A stretch of 63,172 nt of DNA from Prosthecobacter debontii (GCA_945869675.1 CAMBPS010000009.1:1-63172), one strand, 5' to 3'. Counted from the first letter of the stretch, positions 17,649-27,380 are shown. The notes: generated by a model not told the origin, from the letters alone. A program made the numbers and translations.

Positions 17649-18956
17649 CTAAGCAAACACGCCTGTGAGCGGTTGACCTTTGTCTGCAATAGTGAAAGGA
17701 CGCTTGCTGGGGCTGTAGATGATTTGGTCGAGCGGGAGTCCTAAAGCATAGGCGATAGAGGCGTTCATATCCTGAATCTTGACCTTATCCTCAATGACTT
17801 CTCGGCCTTCTTTGTCCGTCTTACCGTAGGTGTAGCCGCCTTTGACGCCACCACCAAACATAACAGCAGAAAAAGCTTTTGGATAATGATCACGTCCAAC
17901 ATTTTGGTTGATGTCTGGAGTACGACCAAACTCTGAGGTCAAGACGATGAGCGTATCCTTGAGGAGACCTCGATTGTGCAAATCAGAGACGAGACTAGCT
18001 AGGGCTTTATCTAAGATTTCACAAAGCTCTGGAACACGCACGAAGTTCGCATTGTGGGTATCCCACCCTCCAAGGGAGACTTCGACGAAGCGGACTCCCC
18101 TCTCCACGAGGCGACGAGCGAGTAGACAGCCCTGACCAAAGGATTCGCGACCATAAGCAGTGCGTAGATCAGCAGGCTCCTCAGTGAGGTCAAAGGCCTT
18201 CAAATCCTCCGACTTCATCATAGCAATGGCATCATCATACATCTCAGCATAGGCCTTGACATTACGATGGGCAAAGGTCGCACGGAAATCCTGATCAAGT
18301 TCATCAGCGAGACTCATGCGTGCTTGAAACTTATCCTCCGGCACCGTGGATTTGACGTTCTTGAGTCCATTTTCAGGATTATTAACATACAAAGGACTGT
18401 GAGCTGCTGGAAAGAATCCAGCACCTGGATGGCGACTATCATTGCCAATGAAAACAAAATTTGGCAGTGTGCTATTGCCACCACCTTGGAAGACATTCAG
18501 CCAGGCCCCCATGGCTGGATGACGGATGGTGCCACGCAGTTCATAACTAGTGTGCATCATGTAGTTTCCTTGCTCATGCGCACCTTGGGTGGAAGTAAGC
18601 GAGTTGATAACAGTGCCGTGATGCATCTGTTTTGCCGTGAGCGGAAGGTTCTCAGCAATGCGCACACCATTGGCACTAGTTTTAATCGCTTTGGTGGGAC
18701 CTGCCGTTGCAGCACCTTCTTTAGGATCCCAAGTGTCCATATGAGACTGACCACCGCTCATGTAGAGATAAATGACGTTCTTAGCTGTGGGCACCTGCTT
18801 CAATTTAGAGGAGCCTTCAAAGGCGGCGAACGATTTGCTGGTCAACGAACTACCAAGCATGCCGACACCAAGCAGCGAGGAAGCGGTCTTAGCGGCAAAA
18901 TCGCGACGGCTGATTTCACCGGTGCGGAGGAGTTTGGAGGCGAGTTCTTGTTTCAT
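17649..18956 (-). CDS. DUF1501 domain-containing protein
   Basis: A 435-residue protein with a twin-arginine signal (SRRDF at 17-21 followed by a hydrophobic stretch). DUF1501 proteins have an alkaline-phosphatase-like fold; the motif 'YLYMSGGQSHMDTWDPK' holds the metal-binding Asp, and 'TLIVLTSEFGRTPDINQN' and 'GRDHYPKAF' are the other family signatures. In Planctomycetes and Verrucomicrobia it is nearly always paired with a DUF1549/DUF1553 gene, as here, with its partner 42 bp upstream on the same strand. The function of the pair is unknown; export and association with sulfatases and glycan genes hint at polysaccharide degradation. Confidence 0.92.
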   Translation of the reverse strand: MKQELASKLLRTGEISRRDFAAKTASSLLGVGMLGSSLTSKSFAAFEGSSKLKQVPTAKNVIYLYMSGGQSHMDTWDPKEGAATAGPTKAIKTSANGVRIAENLPLTAKQMHHGTVINSLTSTQGAHEQGNYMMHTSYELRGTIRHPAMGAWLNVFQGGGNSTLPNFVFIGNDSRHPGAGFFPAAHSPLYVNNPENGLKNVKSTVPEDKFQARMSLADELDQDFRATFAHRNVKAYAEMYDDAIAMMKSEDLKAFDLTEEPADLRTAYGRESFGQGCLLARRLVERGVRFVEVSLGGWDTHNANFVRVPELCEILDKALASLVSDLHNRGLLKDTLIVLTSEFGRTPDINQNVGRDHYPKAFSAVMFGGGVKGGYTYGKTDKEGREVIEDKVKIQDMNASIAYALGLPLDQIIYSPSKRPFTIADKGQPLTGVFA

Positions 18957-18998
18957 GAATTAAGCTGTAGGGATGTTCTTTGAGAAAATTTGATTGGC

Positions 18999-21446
18999 CT
19001 ACTGAACAAAAATAAATTGTTGAGTATTCAGGAGAGAAAAAATGAGATCTTCATAGCTCGTGAGACCCTTTTCTTGAGCTTTAAGCCAAGTGGTTTTTTC
19101 CTTGGTGGTTGGCTTTCGAGAAAGCAGTGACAGGTAAGCCGCATCGACCTTGTCATCTGGATAAGATGCCTTACTAAGGGTCAACATGAGTTGGCTATAT
19201 TTGCTGAGAATTTGCGGCAAGAGCTGTCCATTCATTAAGGCAAGAGCCTGAGGAACACTGGCCTCATTATTGGCGTTTTCGATGGTTTCACGGTCGCTCT
19301 GACCAAATTCACGGAGGTAATGCCCACGAGGGGCCGGACTTTCAATCTCGGCTGAGCGCAACCAATTGCGGGATTGTTCGGCGCGTGATTTGAAGTATGA
19401 TTTCCATTCCTTGACGGGAATACCAAAAAATTCGGCTTCCTCTTGGTAAGCGGCTTCCCTCTGCTCGGCTTCAGCCTTCTTGTCCTCAGGAGTGGCCTCC
19501 TTACGGTCATAACCAGGAATGGTGACCTTCTCCGCTTTAACTCCATAGGCCATCATGGTCATACTTTCACCAGCCATCATGGATGGTGCGGCATTGCTAT
19601 CGGCAGCACTGGTTTTCATGGCTACATTTTGGTAGGGCTTGCCAGTCACCTTTTCATAAAGCTTCTTTTCACCAGGGACAATGATTTCGTTCGTGGAGAC
19701 ACGACGGCCCTCATTCTGAATTGCATTCACTTCACTGCGAATCTGATCTACTTGCTTCTTTAACTCGACGAGTTTGAGATCGCCGGCTTTGCGCTCATCC
19801 CCCTTTAAGGCTTCTACTTTTTCCTGCATTTCCTTTTGAGCCATGCGTGCGGCTAGGTATTGCTTTTGTTTAGCATCGGTGCGCTCACGATTTTTATCAT
19901 AAACGGCCGCGGCCAGCTTTACACCACGCAGAGCTTCTTCGGGCGTCAGTGAGTCCACTCCGTCGGCAATCTTGCGAGCCTGCTGGACGCGTTGATCCAT
20001 TTGTTCACGAGCAGCAACATTGATCATATCTGGCCGCGGATTGATGAGCGTAACAAAAGAATCCCACATCTGCTCGGCACTCATGCGGCGCAGCAGCGGT
20101 CCAGTAAAATGATAGACCACTCCTGGAGCCACATCCTCGCGGGTCACTTGACGCTGGTAGGTTTTAGTATTGAAAAGCACACGAAGAAAACCCTTCATGT
20201 CGTAATTCATTTCAACGATGAGTTGTTCCAGATGCTTCTGCATCTCTGGATTCATCGGCACCGTGCCGTCCATCAGTTCGTCCAGCGGTTCAATCAATGC
20301 TAGGCCAAAGGCTTTCTTCCAGAGTCGATTTACAATCACGGTGGTGAAACGTGGGTTATCTTTACCGGTCATCCAGCGTGCGTAGGCTTGGAGAGGCGTC
20401 TCACCTGGTTGTGTGATGCATTCATGGCCCATCATGGCTCCAGGCTCTACAACTGACTTCGGTTTAGCATCTGGGTATTGATAATCGTGAGGAAGCGTGA
20501 CTTTCCGATTACGAGTGCTGACGCTGGTGTAACGCATCGTGTCACTGATGTCCCGCATAGACTCCTGATAGTTCCGTTGTTCTTTGCGGATCTTCTGACG
20601 GGCCTCTTCACGCTTATTCTGAACGTCTTTGTATTCAGCACGGTATTTCTCTTCCAGTTTCGCATAGGTCTGCTTTTCCATACCCTTAACAAACTTCGGA
20701 CGCTGAGGCTCTTTGAAGGAAGCTTTGATGGTATCTTCCTGCTCTTTTAAAAGATCGCGCACTCCGCCCATCGTTCCACCATTATAGTCCTGAGTTTCGA
20801 CGCCATAGGTGAATGCGGCCATTTTATAAAACTGCATCTGTGTCCATTTATCAAATGGATGATTGTGGCACTGGGCACACTCCACACGAGTCCCAAGAAA
20901 AACACGAACGGTGTTGGCCATGTTATCCAAAGGCATACCACGATCTCTCATGTAATAACCAATCGCCCCAGTTTCCCATGCTTTCCCCTGAGCCGCAACC
21001 ATCTCACGAACGAGTTGATCATAGGGCTTATTATCCCGCAGGCTTTGTTTCAGGAAATTAGTGTATGCAGCACCGGTGATAACACCAGCCTGATTGCCAT
21101 TCGATTGAGCCCGCAAAACGTCCGCCCAGTAGTTGAAGAAATGCTGGGCATAACCTTCAGAAGCCAACAGTTTATCAATTAGCTTGGAGCGCTTGTCAGA
21201 ATCTTTGGAAGCGAGGAACTCCTCCGCCTCACGTGTCGTCGGAATGCGGCCAATGACATCGAGGTAGATACGACGAACAAAAATGTTATCATCAGCTTCT
21301 GGATTACCTTTAAGGTCATGCTTCTTCCAATCGGATTCCAGAAGAGTGTCGATCTGACGAGCAGCAGCCTGCGACTCCAAAGCTGCCTGGGTGTGACCAG
21401 CAAGAGCTAAAAGAGAAAGGAAAACAAAACGTTGCATGCGATTCAT
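18999..21446 (-). CDS. DUF1549/DUF1553 domain-containing protein
   Basis: 815 residues from the ATG at 21446. The frame is open from 21680, but this start gives the signal peptide 'MNRMQRFVFLSLLALAGHTQA'. The DUF1549 part (about 30-240) has 'RRIYLDVIGRIPT' and a CxxCH-like 'CAQCHNHPFDKW'. A charged insertion of about 100 residues follows, rich in Lys, Glu and Arg. DUF1553 (about 340-800) has 'RFTTVIVNRLWKKAFG' and 'FNTKTYQRQ', and ends with 'LLNTQQFIFVQ'. A second charged coiled-coil-like stretch lies at about 520-600. This is the usual partner of DUF1501. The CxxCH suggests heme c, but heme attachment has not been shown for this protein. Confidence 0.9.
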   Translation of the reverse strand: MNRMQRFVFLSLLALAGHTQAALESQAAARQIDTLLESDWKKHDLKGNPEADDNIFVRRIYLDVIGRIPTTREAEEFLASKDSDKRSKLIDKLLASEGYAQHFFNYWADVLRAQSNGNQAGVITGAAYTNFLKQSLRDNKPYDQLVREMVAAQGKAWETGAIGYYMRDRGMPLDNMANTVRVFLGTRVECAQCHNHPFDKWTQMQFYKMAAFTYGVETQDYNGGTMGGVRDLLKEQEDTIKASFKEPQRPKFVKGMEKQTYAKLEEKYRAEYKDVQNKREEARQKIRKEQRNYQESMRDISDTMRYTSVSTRNRKVTLPHDYQYPDAKPKSVVEPGAMMGHECITQPGETPLQAYARWMTGKDNPRFTTVIVNRLWKKAFGLALIEPLDELMDGTVPMNPEMQKHLEQLIVEMNYDMKGFLRVLFNTKTYQRQVTREDVAPGVVYHFTGPLLRRMSAEQMWDSFVTLINPRPDMINVAAREQMDQRVQQARKIADGVDSLTPEEALRGVKLAAAVYDKNRERTDAKQKQYLAARMAQKEMQEKVEALKGDERKAGDLKLVELKKQVDQIRSEVNAIQNEGRRVSTNEIIVPGEKKLYEKVTGKPYQNVAMKTSAADSNAAPSMMAGESMTMMAYGVKAEKVTIPGYDRKEATPEDKKAEAEQREAAYQEEAEFFGIPVKEWKSYFKSRAEQSRNWLRSAEIESPAPRGHYLREFGQSDRETIENANNEASVPQALALMNGQLLPQILSKYSQLMLTLSKASYPDDKVDAAYLSLLSRKPTTKEKTTWLKAQEKGLTSYEDLIFSLLNTQQFIFVQ

Positions 21447-21503
21447 GACAAACAAACGCCAAACGTATCGGACTTTTTCACAATTCGAAATAATATTCAG
21501 GAT

Positions 21504-21534
21504 AGAAAAAACGGCGACCCAAAAGGGTCGCCGT
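21504..21534 (-). terminator. Strong rho-independent terminator
   Basis: On the minus strand, AACGGCGACCC and GGGTCGCCGTT enclose a TTTT loop and are followed by a run of T. It ends the adenylate-forming gene and isolates the DUF1549 gene downstream. Confidence 0.9.
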
Positions 21535-21564
21535 TGATTCAAGCTCATGATGGGTTCAAAAAAC

Positions 21565-22626
21565 TCAGTAAACTCCTTCAACAATGGTTTTTTCCATTGC
21601 TCCAAAAGGCCGCACATCTGCCACTCCATCCCAAGCATAGGGAGCGCGAGGTCTACGGCGCATAGCTTCATCACGCTCAAGGAATCGTGGCATGAAGAAC
21701 TCCTTGGTCAACGTGGTCAATTCTACACGACCCCAGTCATCGTAGTCCACGGTTTTTTCGGTGTTGTTGGGATCGACCACGCGAAGAACGGCCCGAGGCT
21801 GTGGCGCATAATAAGAAATAGAGAAATTATCTTCAGGCGAAAGTGGAACACTTGCCGCCAAGCCCATAAGTGTGTTGCCGTAGGTCGGATAGAAGCCGAT
21901 GCGACCTTCCAGGACTTCTTCGACGATGAATCGCACATATTGTGGAGTCATGGTGGTGCCACCTACAAAACAACCACGGATACCCACGTCATAAAGATCC
22001 ACCTTTTCAGCTAGGGCTTCAAGAAGCTTGGGGGTAGTAAAGATGGCGGAGATTTTACGGTTCTTCAGCAGGGTCACAGCTTGATCAACAACGTGGTCCA
22101 TGTAAGCACGAGCGACATCGAATTGTTTATTGGAAATAACCTTTTTTACGAAACGTGGATCAAGGTCTATGAAGTAGCAGGAGCTACCACGATAATTGGC
22201 TAAATGTTCAACTGCGAGGCGAAGACGACGTGGTCCAGTTGGACCGACCATGATCCATGATTCACCTGGTGGAAAATGTTTGTCGTCAAGCTTATGGCTG
22301 AACTCCTCGTAATCGACACGGAAGTCATTCCAGCCAACGCGTTGCTTGGGCATACCTGTAGTGCCACCGGTCTCAAAGACACTGAAGGGTTTACCTTTAA
22401 AAGCCGCAGGCACCCAAACTTCGGGTTGAAGATCTCTGAGCCATTCGTCCTGAAAGTGAGGGAATTTGGCAATAATATCCTCGTAATTATTAACGACACC
22501 GCGTGGATCAAAATTCTTCTTGGCCCAGTCAAGCCAAAACGGGCATCCTGTCTCGGGTGAGAAATGCCATTGGATAATTTCACGGATCTGATGATCGAGC
22601 TGAGTTTTAGCTTCTTCGGGGGTCAT
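21565..22626 (-). CDS. Adenylate-forming enzyme (PaaK/LuxE-like)
   Basis: 353 residues. The AMP-binding P-loop is 'FETGGTTGMPKQRV' near 90-103, and later motifs include 'WIMVGPTGPRRLR', 'FVGGTTMTPQYVRF' and 'IGFYPTYGNTLMG' (the adenine-contacting A5-like motif). The C-terminal subdomain is short or absent ('WGRVELTTLTKEFFMPRF' then about 35 residues), so it is smaller than PaaK (430). It resembles phenazine-biosynthesis and LuxE-type acyl ligases that activate an acid with ATP. It stands as a monocistron with its own terminator. The substrate is unknown; no carrier protein or thioesterase is adjacent. Confidence 0.75.
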   Translation of the reverse strand: MTPEEAKTQLDHQIREIIQWHFSPETGCPFWLDWAKKNFDPRGVVNNYEDIIAKFPHFQDEWLRDLQPEVWVPAAFKGKPFSVFETGGTTGMPKQRVGWNDFRVDYEEFSHKLDDKHFPPGESWIMVGPTGPRRLRLAVEHLANYRGSSCYFIDLDPRFVKKVISNKQFDVARAYMDHVVDQAVTLLKNRKISAIFTTPKLLEALAEKVDLYDVGIRGCFVGGTTMTPQYVRFIVEEVLEGRIGFYPTYGNTLMGLAASVPLSPEDNFSISYYAPQPRAVLRVVDPNNTEKTVDYDDWGRVELTTLTKEFFMPRFLERDEAMRRRPRAPYAWDGVADVRPFGAMEKTIVEGVY

Positions 22627-22744
22627 GGTTTGTTAGGGTGTTTGGCAAAGTGTGATAAGGTGGTTAACGCAACCACAATGCTATCCCTTTCTACGACTGA
22701 CAGTAGGAAATCAATGCCTGAAATACAAAGACATGAATTAGAAA

Positions 22745-25375
22745 TCAGGGAACAAGCTTTTCATCCCAGACCCAGAGGGGCGTAAGCGCACCCGACTCCA
22801 CCCAGCCACGCAAGTTTTCTGGGACATTGGGGATTTCGACGAATACCCAGGAGCCCCTTTTTTCGAGAACACGCACCTGACTTCCTGGAGGCAATGAAAT
22901 CACACTGCCGCTGGTGACCGTTGCTGCTGTGTATGCACTGATATCGGGTTGGTTCACAAGGCTGATGTCCTTAACTCTCGTTTCACTAGCAGGCCGCAGC
23001 GTAGCGAAGGTGGATGCCGGCAAAAGAATAATAAGACCGACGGCGGAAAGAATGAATGGCCAAGACTGGCTGCGCTCCGTCAGAACACGCCATGCCAATG
23101 GCAGGAAAAGCAACCAAATGCCAACAGCAATCAGATACAGCCACTGATTGGAGCTCAATTTGAGGCTGATTTCGGTCAATGGTGAGGCTTCATTAAAACT
23201 AAGGTAGCGAGTGAGATCAAAAAGATGTCTTAAGTTCTGCCGCAATTCAGGATTACGCCCATCCAATAGCTGTGCCCGCTGATACCAAAGTGCCGCACGT
23301 CCCAGATCTTTCTGACGATAACGCGCATGTCCAATGATCTGAAACACTTCTGAGCTGAGCTGTGGCGGGGTCTTTTTCGTCAACGATTCAGCTAGATACT
23401 GAGCCTTGGTGAAATTACCTTTTTCTAATTCAGTCACCGCACTCTGGTAAATCTCTTGGTTGGAAGACTCAGCAGCTTTAGTCACCTCTGCCTGAATCAT
23501 GCTCAAAGAGCAGCAGGCAAACAAGAGTAGACTCAGCTTCTTCATGGATTGCTGCACCAAAGACTTCAAAATCTTGAGGATAGAGCTTTTTTCATTTGCC
23601 GTGAGTGGATCAGCTTTAGACGCGGTAAAATTGGTCAACGCGTATCGCTCATAAATAATTTTTACGTCTGGATCTAGCTCTGAGACTCCAGGCTTCAAAA
23701 CCTGAATAAGTTGAGCTGAACGACGAAGAAAATCCTGATCGCCAAGATTGGATGATTCAATCTCCTTCCAAGCAGACAACAACTCTACCGAGCGACTTGC
23801 GTGAGCAAGATTTTGGCGTTTCCTGAGCCAGGCGATTCCACAAGCTAAGGCAAATAGGACTACGGGAATCACTTGAGCTGACCAGAAAGCCTTGCTCTGC
23901 ATCAGCGTGCTAGAGGTAGGTATGACCCATTTTGAATCACCCGCGGTCCGAATCAAAATATCTGTGATGTTAGCCTGTGGATCACTGACCAGCGGCGCAA
24001 CATCTGCCACAACCGTAGAGGCCGCGCCAATCAACGTTTCTGCAGCAACAGGGGCTGGCGCAGGTTTCATAGTCATTGGGATCGGAGCAGTGCGCAAAGT
24101 CACATACTTTTTATCAGTTGAACTAAAATACGTCAGCTCAAAAGGAGGCACTTCAATGTGCACAGCTTCCGGCACCATGACCTGGGAATAACCCAAACGA
24201 CGTTCGAGGGTTGGAGTCTGATTTTGGTCGATCTGACCTTCGATATTGTAGCGCTTGGCTGGATACAATTTCCAACCTCCTGTCGAAACAAGATTGGGCG
24301 TATTAAGGGCATCAAAGTTCCCCGCCCCACTTACCACGATTTCCACTGAAACAGGATCGCCCACGGTAAGTTCAGTTGGAGTAGCCGTAGCCGTCATTTG
24401 GAAATCACCCACGGCACCGCTAAAGTTTGCAGGCTTGCCTTCTGTGGGTAGCGGCAAAACACGCAGCGTTACCTGCTGGCTTTTAACCTCCAATTTTCTA
24501 GGCTCACTGACACCACCAAAGAAACCCTGCGGGAAGCCCGGCGGTAAGATCTGATTCTGTTGACCTTCCATGGGAACTTCGATCAACATCTCCAGCTTGG
24601 CAGGACCAACTTTCAGGTCCCCTGTGCGTAAAGACGAGAGAGTGCTACGGAAACTCAGCACATAATAGCTCTGGCCATCAATGATAGTGCTAGATTGTTC
24701 GTTAGTCTGAGGAAAACGAGCAATGGCGAAGTCACTCTTTTCAATTTCAATCAAGCCTAGTCGGCGAAGTTGTGTCTGACGAGGCACATAGAGGCTGCAA
24801 GTCACAGGCATAACCTCACCTTGATAGATTTCCTTTTTGGAAAGTTCGATCTGCAAGATCGGTGCATTTTTATCTTCACCAGCTTGACCATTGACCTTGG
24901 GAGTATCGCCCTGCCCAACACTAAGTTTCACCTCATTCGTAGTGACAGGCTGCCCATCAACAATGATCGTCTGTGTCGGGATAACAAAATCGCCCGGTTC
25001 AGTGGCTGCAATGCCCCAAGAAAGCTGCAGTGAAACGGATTGACGACCATTGATGATACTCAATTGCTGAGAAGTCGAAACACCAGAAGTTTGACCAATT
25101 TGGAGAGGAAAGCGTAAGTTAGGCAGACTCTGCACTTGGCCATCCTGAACAGTGATAACATAATTAATGACTTGATTTGGCCTGGCTGCTTCTGGCTGCA
25201 CATAAGCACGCACAGTGGCTGCTTGTATCTGCACACTCAGACAGACCAAGACGATGCAAGCCCAGAGTGCGAATGATCTAGCGGTCAAAAGACGGTCAGC
25301 AACCAGACGGGACTGCGACTTGATGAGTTCTTGGGGCACATCAAAATTGGAAGACTGATCACTAAACACATTCAT
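22745..25375 (-). CDS. BatD-BatE fusion protein
   Basis: 876 residues. The BatD part (about 1-600) has a signal or anchor helix at 32-52, tandem beta-rich 'oxygen tolerance' domains (for example 'VGDFQMTATATPTELTVGDP'), a transmembrane helix near 500-525 and a cytoplasmic tail. At Met611 (ATG at 23545) a second signal peptide begins (MKKLSLLLFACCSLSMIQA). It is followed by TPR-like helices (about 640-710), two hydrophobic segments (about 735-780) and a bacterial SH3 domain (about 810-865), which together make BatE. The BatE start is in frame with no stop between. Bat proteins form a membrane complex with MoxR; its function is still unsettled. Confidence 0.85.
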   Translation of the reverse strand: MNVFSDQSSNFDVPQELIKSQSRLVADRLLTARSFALWACIVLVCLSVQIQAATVRAYVQPEAARPNQVINYVITVQDGQVQSLPNLRFPLQIGQTSGVSTSQQLSIINGRQSVSLQLSWGIAATEPGDFVIPTQTIIVDGQPVTTNEVKLSVGQGDTPKVNGQAGEDKNAPILQIELSKKEIYQGEVMPVTCSLYVPRQTQLRRLGLIEIEKSDFAIARFPQTNEQSSTIIDGQSYYVLSFRSTLSSLRTGDLKVGPAKLEMLIEVPMEGQQNQILPPGFPQGFFGGVSEPRKLEVKSQQVTLRVLPLPTEGKPANFSGAVGDFQMTATATPTELTVGDPVSVEIVVSGAGNFDALNTPNLVSTGGWKLYPAKRYNIEGQIDQNQTPTLERRLGYSQVMVPEAVHIEVPPFELTYFSSTDKKYVTLRTAPIPMTMKPAPAPVAAETLIGAASTVVADVAPLVSDPQANITDILIRTAGDSKWVIPTSSTLMQSKAFWSAQVIPVVLFALACGIAWLRKRQNLAHASRSVELLSAWKEIESSNLGDQDFLRRSAQLIQVLKPGVSELDPDVKIIYERYALTNFTASKADPLTANEKSSILKILKSLVQQSMKKLSLLLFACCSLSMIQAEVTKAAESSNQEIYQSAVTELEKGNFTKAQYLAESLTKKTPPQLSSEVFQIIGHARYRQKDLGRAALWYQRAQLLDGRNPELRQNLRHLFDLTRYLSFNEASPLTEISLKLSSNQWLYLIAVGIWLLFLPLAWRVLTERSQSWPFILSAVGLIILLPASTFATLRPASETRVKDISLVNQPDISAYTAATVTSGSVISLPPGSQVRVLEKRGSWVFVEIPNVPENLRGWVESGALTPLWVWDEKLVP

Positions 25376-25405
25376 GATTTGTTCGAAAATTTGTATTCAT
25401 TTGCT

Positions 25406-27355
25406 TCACCAGTCCTTACCATTAACGGGAGCATCACGTGGGCGTAGGATCATGGCTTTCTTCTGATCATCAGCATACGTTCTTAGAAAAGATCGAGCTT
25501 CATTTCGACTAAATCCTGTGGTCTCATTCTCCTGATTTTCGGCCATTTCAGCTTGCTTGGCTTCACGACGTTCACGAGCCTCTTTACTTTCCTCTTCACC
25601 TTCTTTGCCGGCTTGGAGTTGGCCCTCATTCTCCTTCTCTTTGTCTCCACCTTCGCCTTCTTGACCTTCTTTTTCTTGTTGTTTGCCAAGACTTTCTTTG
25701 CGGGACTTCTCTTCGTCCTCCCCATCTCCTTCGCCATTCTCGCCGTCTTCACCCTCGCCATTTTCACCTTTCTGGCCTTTATCGCCCTTCTTACCTTTTT
25801 TACCTTTATCGCCCTTTTTGCCGTCCTTGCCTTCTTTTTCGTCCATCTGCTGCTGCAGTTCATCGAGGCGCTTTTTGACGAAGTCACGATTTTCCTTCAC
25901 CTCTTGATTTTCAGGATCGATTTTCAGTGAGTCCTCAAAGTGCTTCACGCATTCGCGCCAAGCTTTCAGTGAAAATTTCGGCTGTTTAGCAAGAGACCGA
26001 TCTCCTAGATCATAAAGGCTATGCGCTAAACCACGATGCGCTTTGGATTGCTCCTGCACATTGTTCGACTCCAACGCCTGACCAAACCCGCTGATGGCAC
26101 GATCATAATCTTTATTCTGGTAAGCGGCGGTTCCGAGACCAAAGGCTAGCTGCTGGCGTCGCTCTGGATTCCGGGTGCTTTTCACCGAATCTTCATAGAG
26201 CTCAATTGCTTGCTTAAAATCACCATGGTCATAAGCAGCATGAGCTTTTTCCATGATGGAATTGCTTGCCCCCTGAGCTGAACTCAAGAAACACAATGCC
26301 AAAATGATGGGCAAAATCAGCGCCCCCCAGCTTGTCGTGGAATGCGAGTTCATTTGATGTCTGGAGGCTGATGGGTGAATAAACCAAGCAATCATAAGAA
26401 GCAGCATGCCTATAGATAACGGCCAATAAAAACGCTCAATGGGTTTCACCAATTCTTTGGACGCATTGCTTTGAGCCTGCAATGCCGATAAAAGCTGTTT
26501 CACTACAGACTCGGCCAGTGGCTGAGAACCCAGTCTCAAATAACGACCACGCGTGACCGCTGCGATTTCTTGAAGGACTTTGGGTTCGAGCCTAGTCTTT
26601 ACAACATTGCCTTCCTGATCACGTAAATACTCTCCAGCACGTTCCGGATCGGGATCTGGAATAAGTGAGCCGGCCTCCGTTCCAACACCTACCGTTAGGA
26701 CAAGAATGTTCTTTTGTGCGGCCTGCTTTGTGAACTCGGTGATCTGCATGTCAGGTGAGCCGCCATCGCTAAAAAGAATCAAACCGTGATTTTTTGCTGG
26801 GCTTTTTTCAAAGGTTTCCATGGCAAGCTTCAAAGCACGCCCGAGTTCACTTCCGCCTCTAGGCACAGCTGTGAAATCCAAAGATTGTATCGCTTCGATA
26901 ACAGCATCATGATCCGTGGTTAACGGCGCCTGAAGATAAGCATTCCCAGCGAATGCAATGAGTCCGACGCGATCTGTTTTCAGAGAAACCAACACATCCT
27001 GGGCAGCTAGCTTAGCCCTCGTGATGCGGTCAGGAACAATGTCGTTCCCAAGCATGGAACGTGAGGTATCAATCGCGATGATGATATTCCTTCCGTATTC
27101 CTGCTGAACGATCTTGTCCTCACCCCAAATCGGCCTGGCCAAAGCAATGATGAAAAGAGAAAGCGCGATCAATTGCAGTGAAAAGATGATCCATGAGCGC
27201 CAAACGGATGAGCCCACGACCAAATTATCACGCAATCTGGGCGAAGTGAACAGTTTCAAAACCTTTTGACCACGCCAATCAGCCCACGTTTTTAACGCAA
27301 CCAAAAACGGTAGCGTTAAGAGGCAGTAGAGAAGCTTGGGGGTTAGAAAAGTCAT
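25406..27355 (-). CDS. BatB-BatC fusion: VWA and TPR domain protein
   Basis: 649 residues from the ATG at 27355. The frame is open to 27547, but that extension overlaps batA out of frame. BatB: transmembrane helices near 5-20 and 60-75, a VWA domain with MIDAS 'IAIDTSRSM' near 90, and a helix 'WPLSIGMLLLMIAWF' near 310. At Met335 (ATG at 26353) a second signal-like segment begins (TTSWGALILPIILALCFLSS), followed by TPRs (about 370-480) and a highly charged tail with collagen-like Gly-X-Y triplets (25752-25832). BatC is known to be TPR-bearing; BatB-BatC fusions occur in other bacteria. Confidence 0.88.
   Translation of the reverse strand: MTFLTPKLLYCLLTLPFLVALKTWADWRGQKVLKLFTSPRLRDNLVVGSSVWRSWIIFSLQLIALSLFIIALARPIWGEDKIVQQEYGRNIIIAIDTSRSMLGNDIVPDRITRAKLAAQDVLVSLKTDRVGLIAFAGNAYLQAPLTTDHDAVIEAIQSLDFTAVPRGGSELGRALKLAMETFEKSPAKNHGLILFSDGGSPDMQITEFTKQAAQKNILVLTVGVGTEAGSLIPDPDPERAGEYLRDQEGNVVKTRLEPKVLQEIAAVTRGRYLRLGSQPLAESVVKQLLSALQAQSNASKELVKPIERFYWPLSIGMLLLMIAWFIHPSASRHQMNSHSTTSWGALILPIILALCFLSSAQGASNSIMEKAHAAYDHGDFKQAIELYEDSVKSTRNPERRQQLAFGLGTAAYQNKDYDRAISGFGQALESNNVQEQSKAHRGLAHSLYDLGDRSLAKQPKFSLKAWRECVKHFEDSLKIDPENQEVKENRDFVKKRLDELQQQMDEKEGKDGKKGDKGKKGKKGDKGQKGENGEGEDGENGEGDGEDEEKSRKESLGKQQEKEGQEGEGGDKEKENEGQLQAGKEGEEESKEARERREAKQAEMAENQENETTGFSRNEARSFLRTYADDQKKAMILRPRDAPVNGKDW
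25752..25832 (-). repeat. Gly-X-Y (collagen-like) triplet repeat inside the BatC tail
   Basis: Nine consecutive Gly-X-Y triplets, mostly of Lys, Asp and Glu (GKD, GKK, GDK, GKK, GKK, GDK, GQK, GEN, GEG). They are flanked by an acidic Gly-Glu-Asp-rich stretch, giving low-complexity DNA at 25700-25840. Confidence 0.75.
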
Positions 27356-27380
27356 GAGCGAGTCTTGAAGAATAAATAAC

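Noticed and set aside
18267..18983. 238-codon plus-strand frame
   Set aside because: Wholly antisense to the DUF1501 gene, whose motifs are clear.
25553..25930. Hydrophobic plus-strand frame (125 codons)
   Set aside because: It is the antisense of the Lys/Glu-rich BatC tail, which always gives a Phe/Leu-rich shadow.
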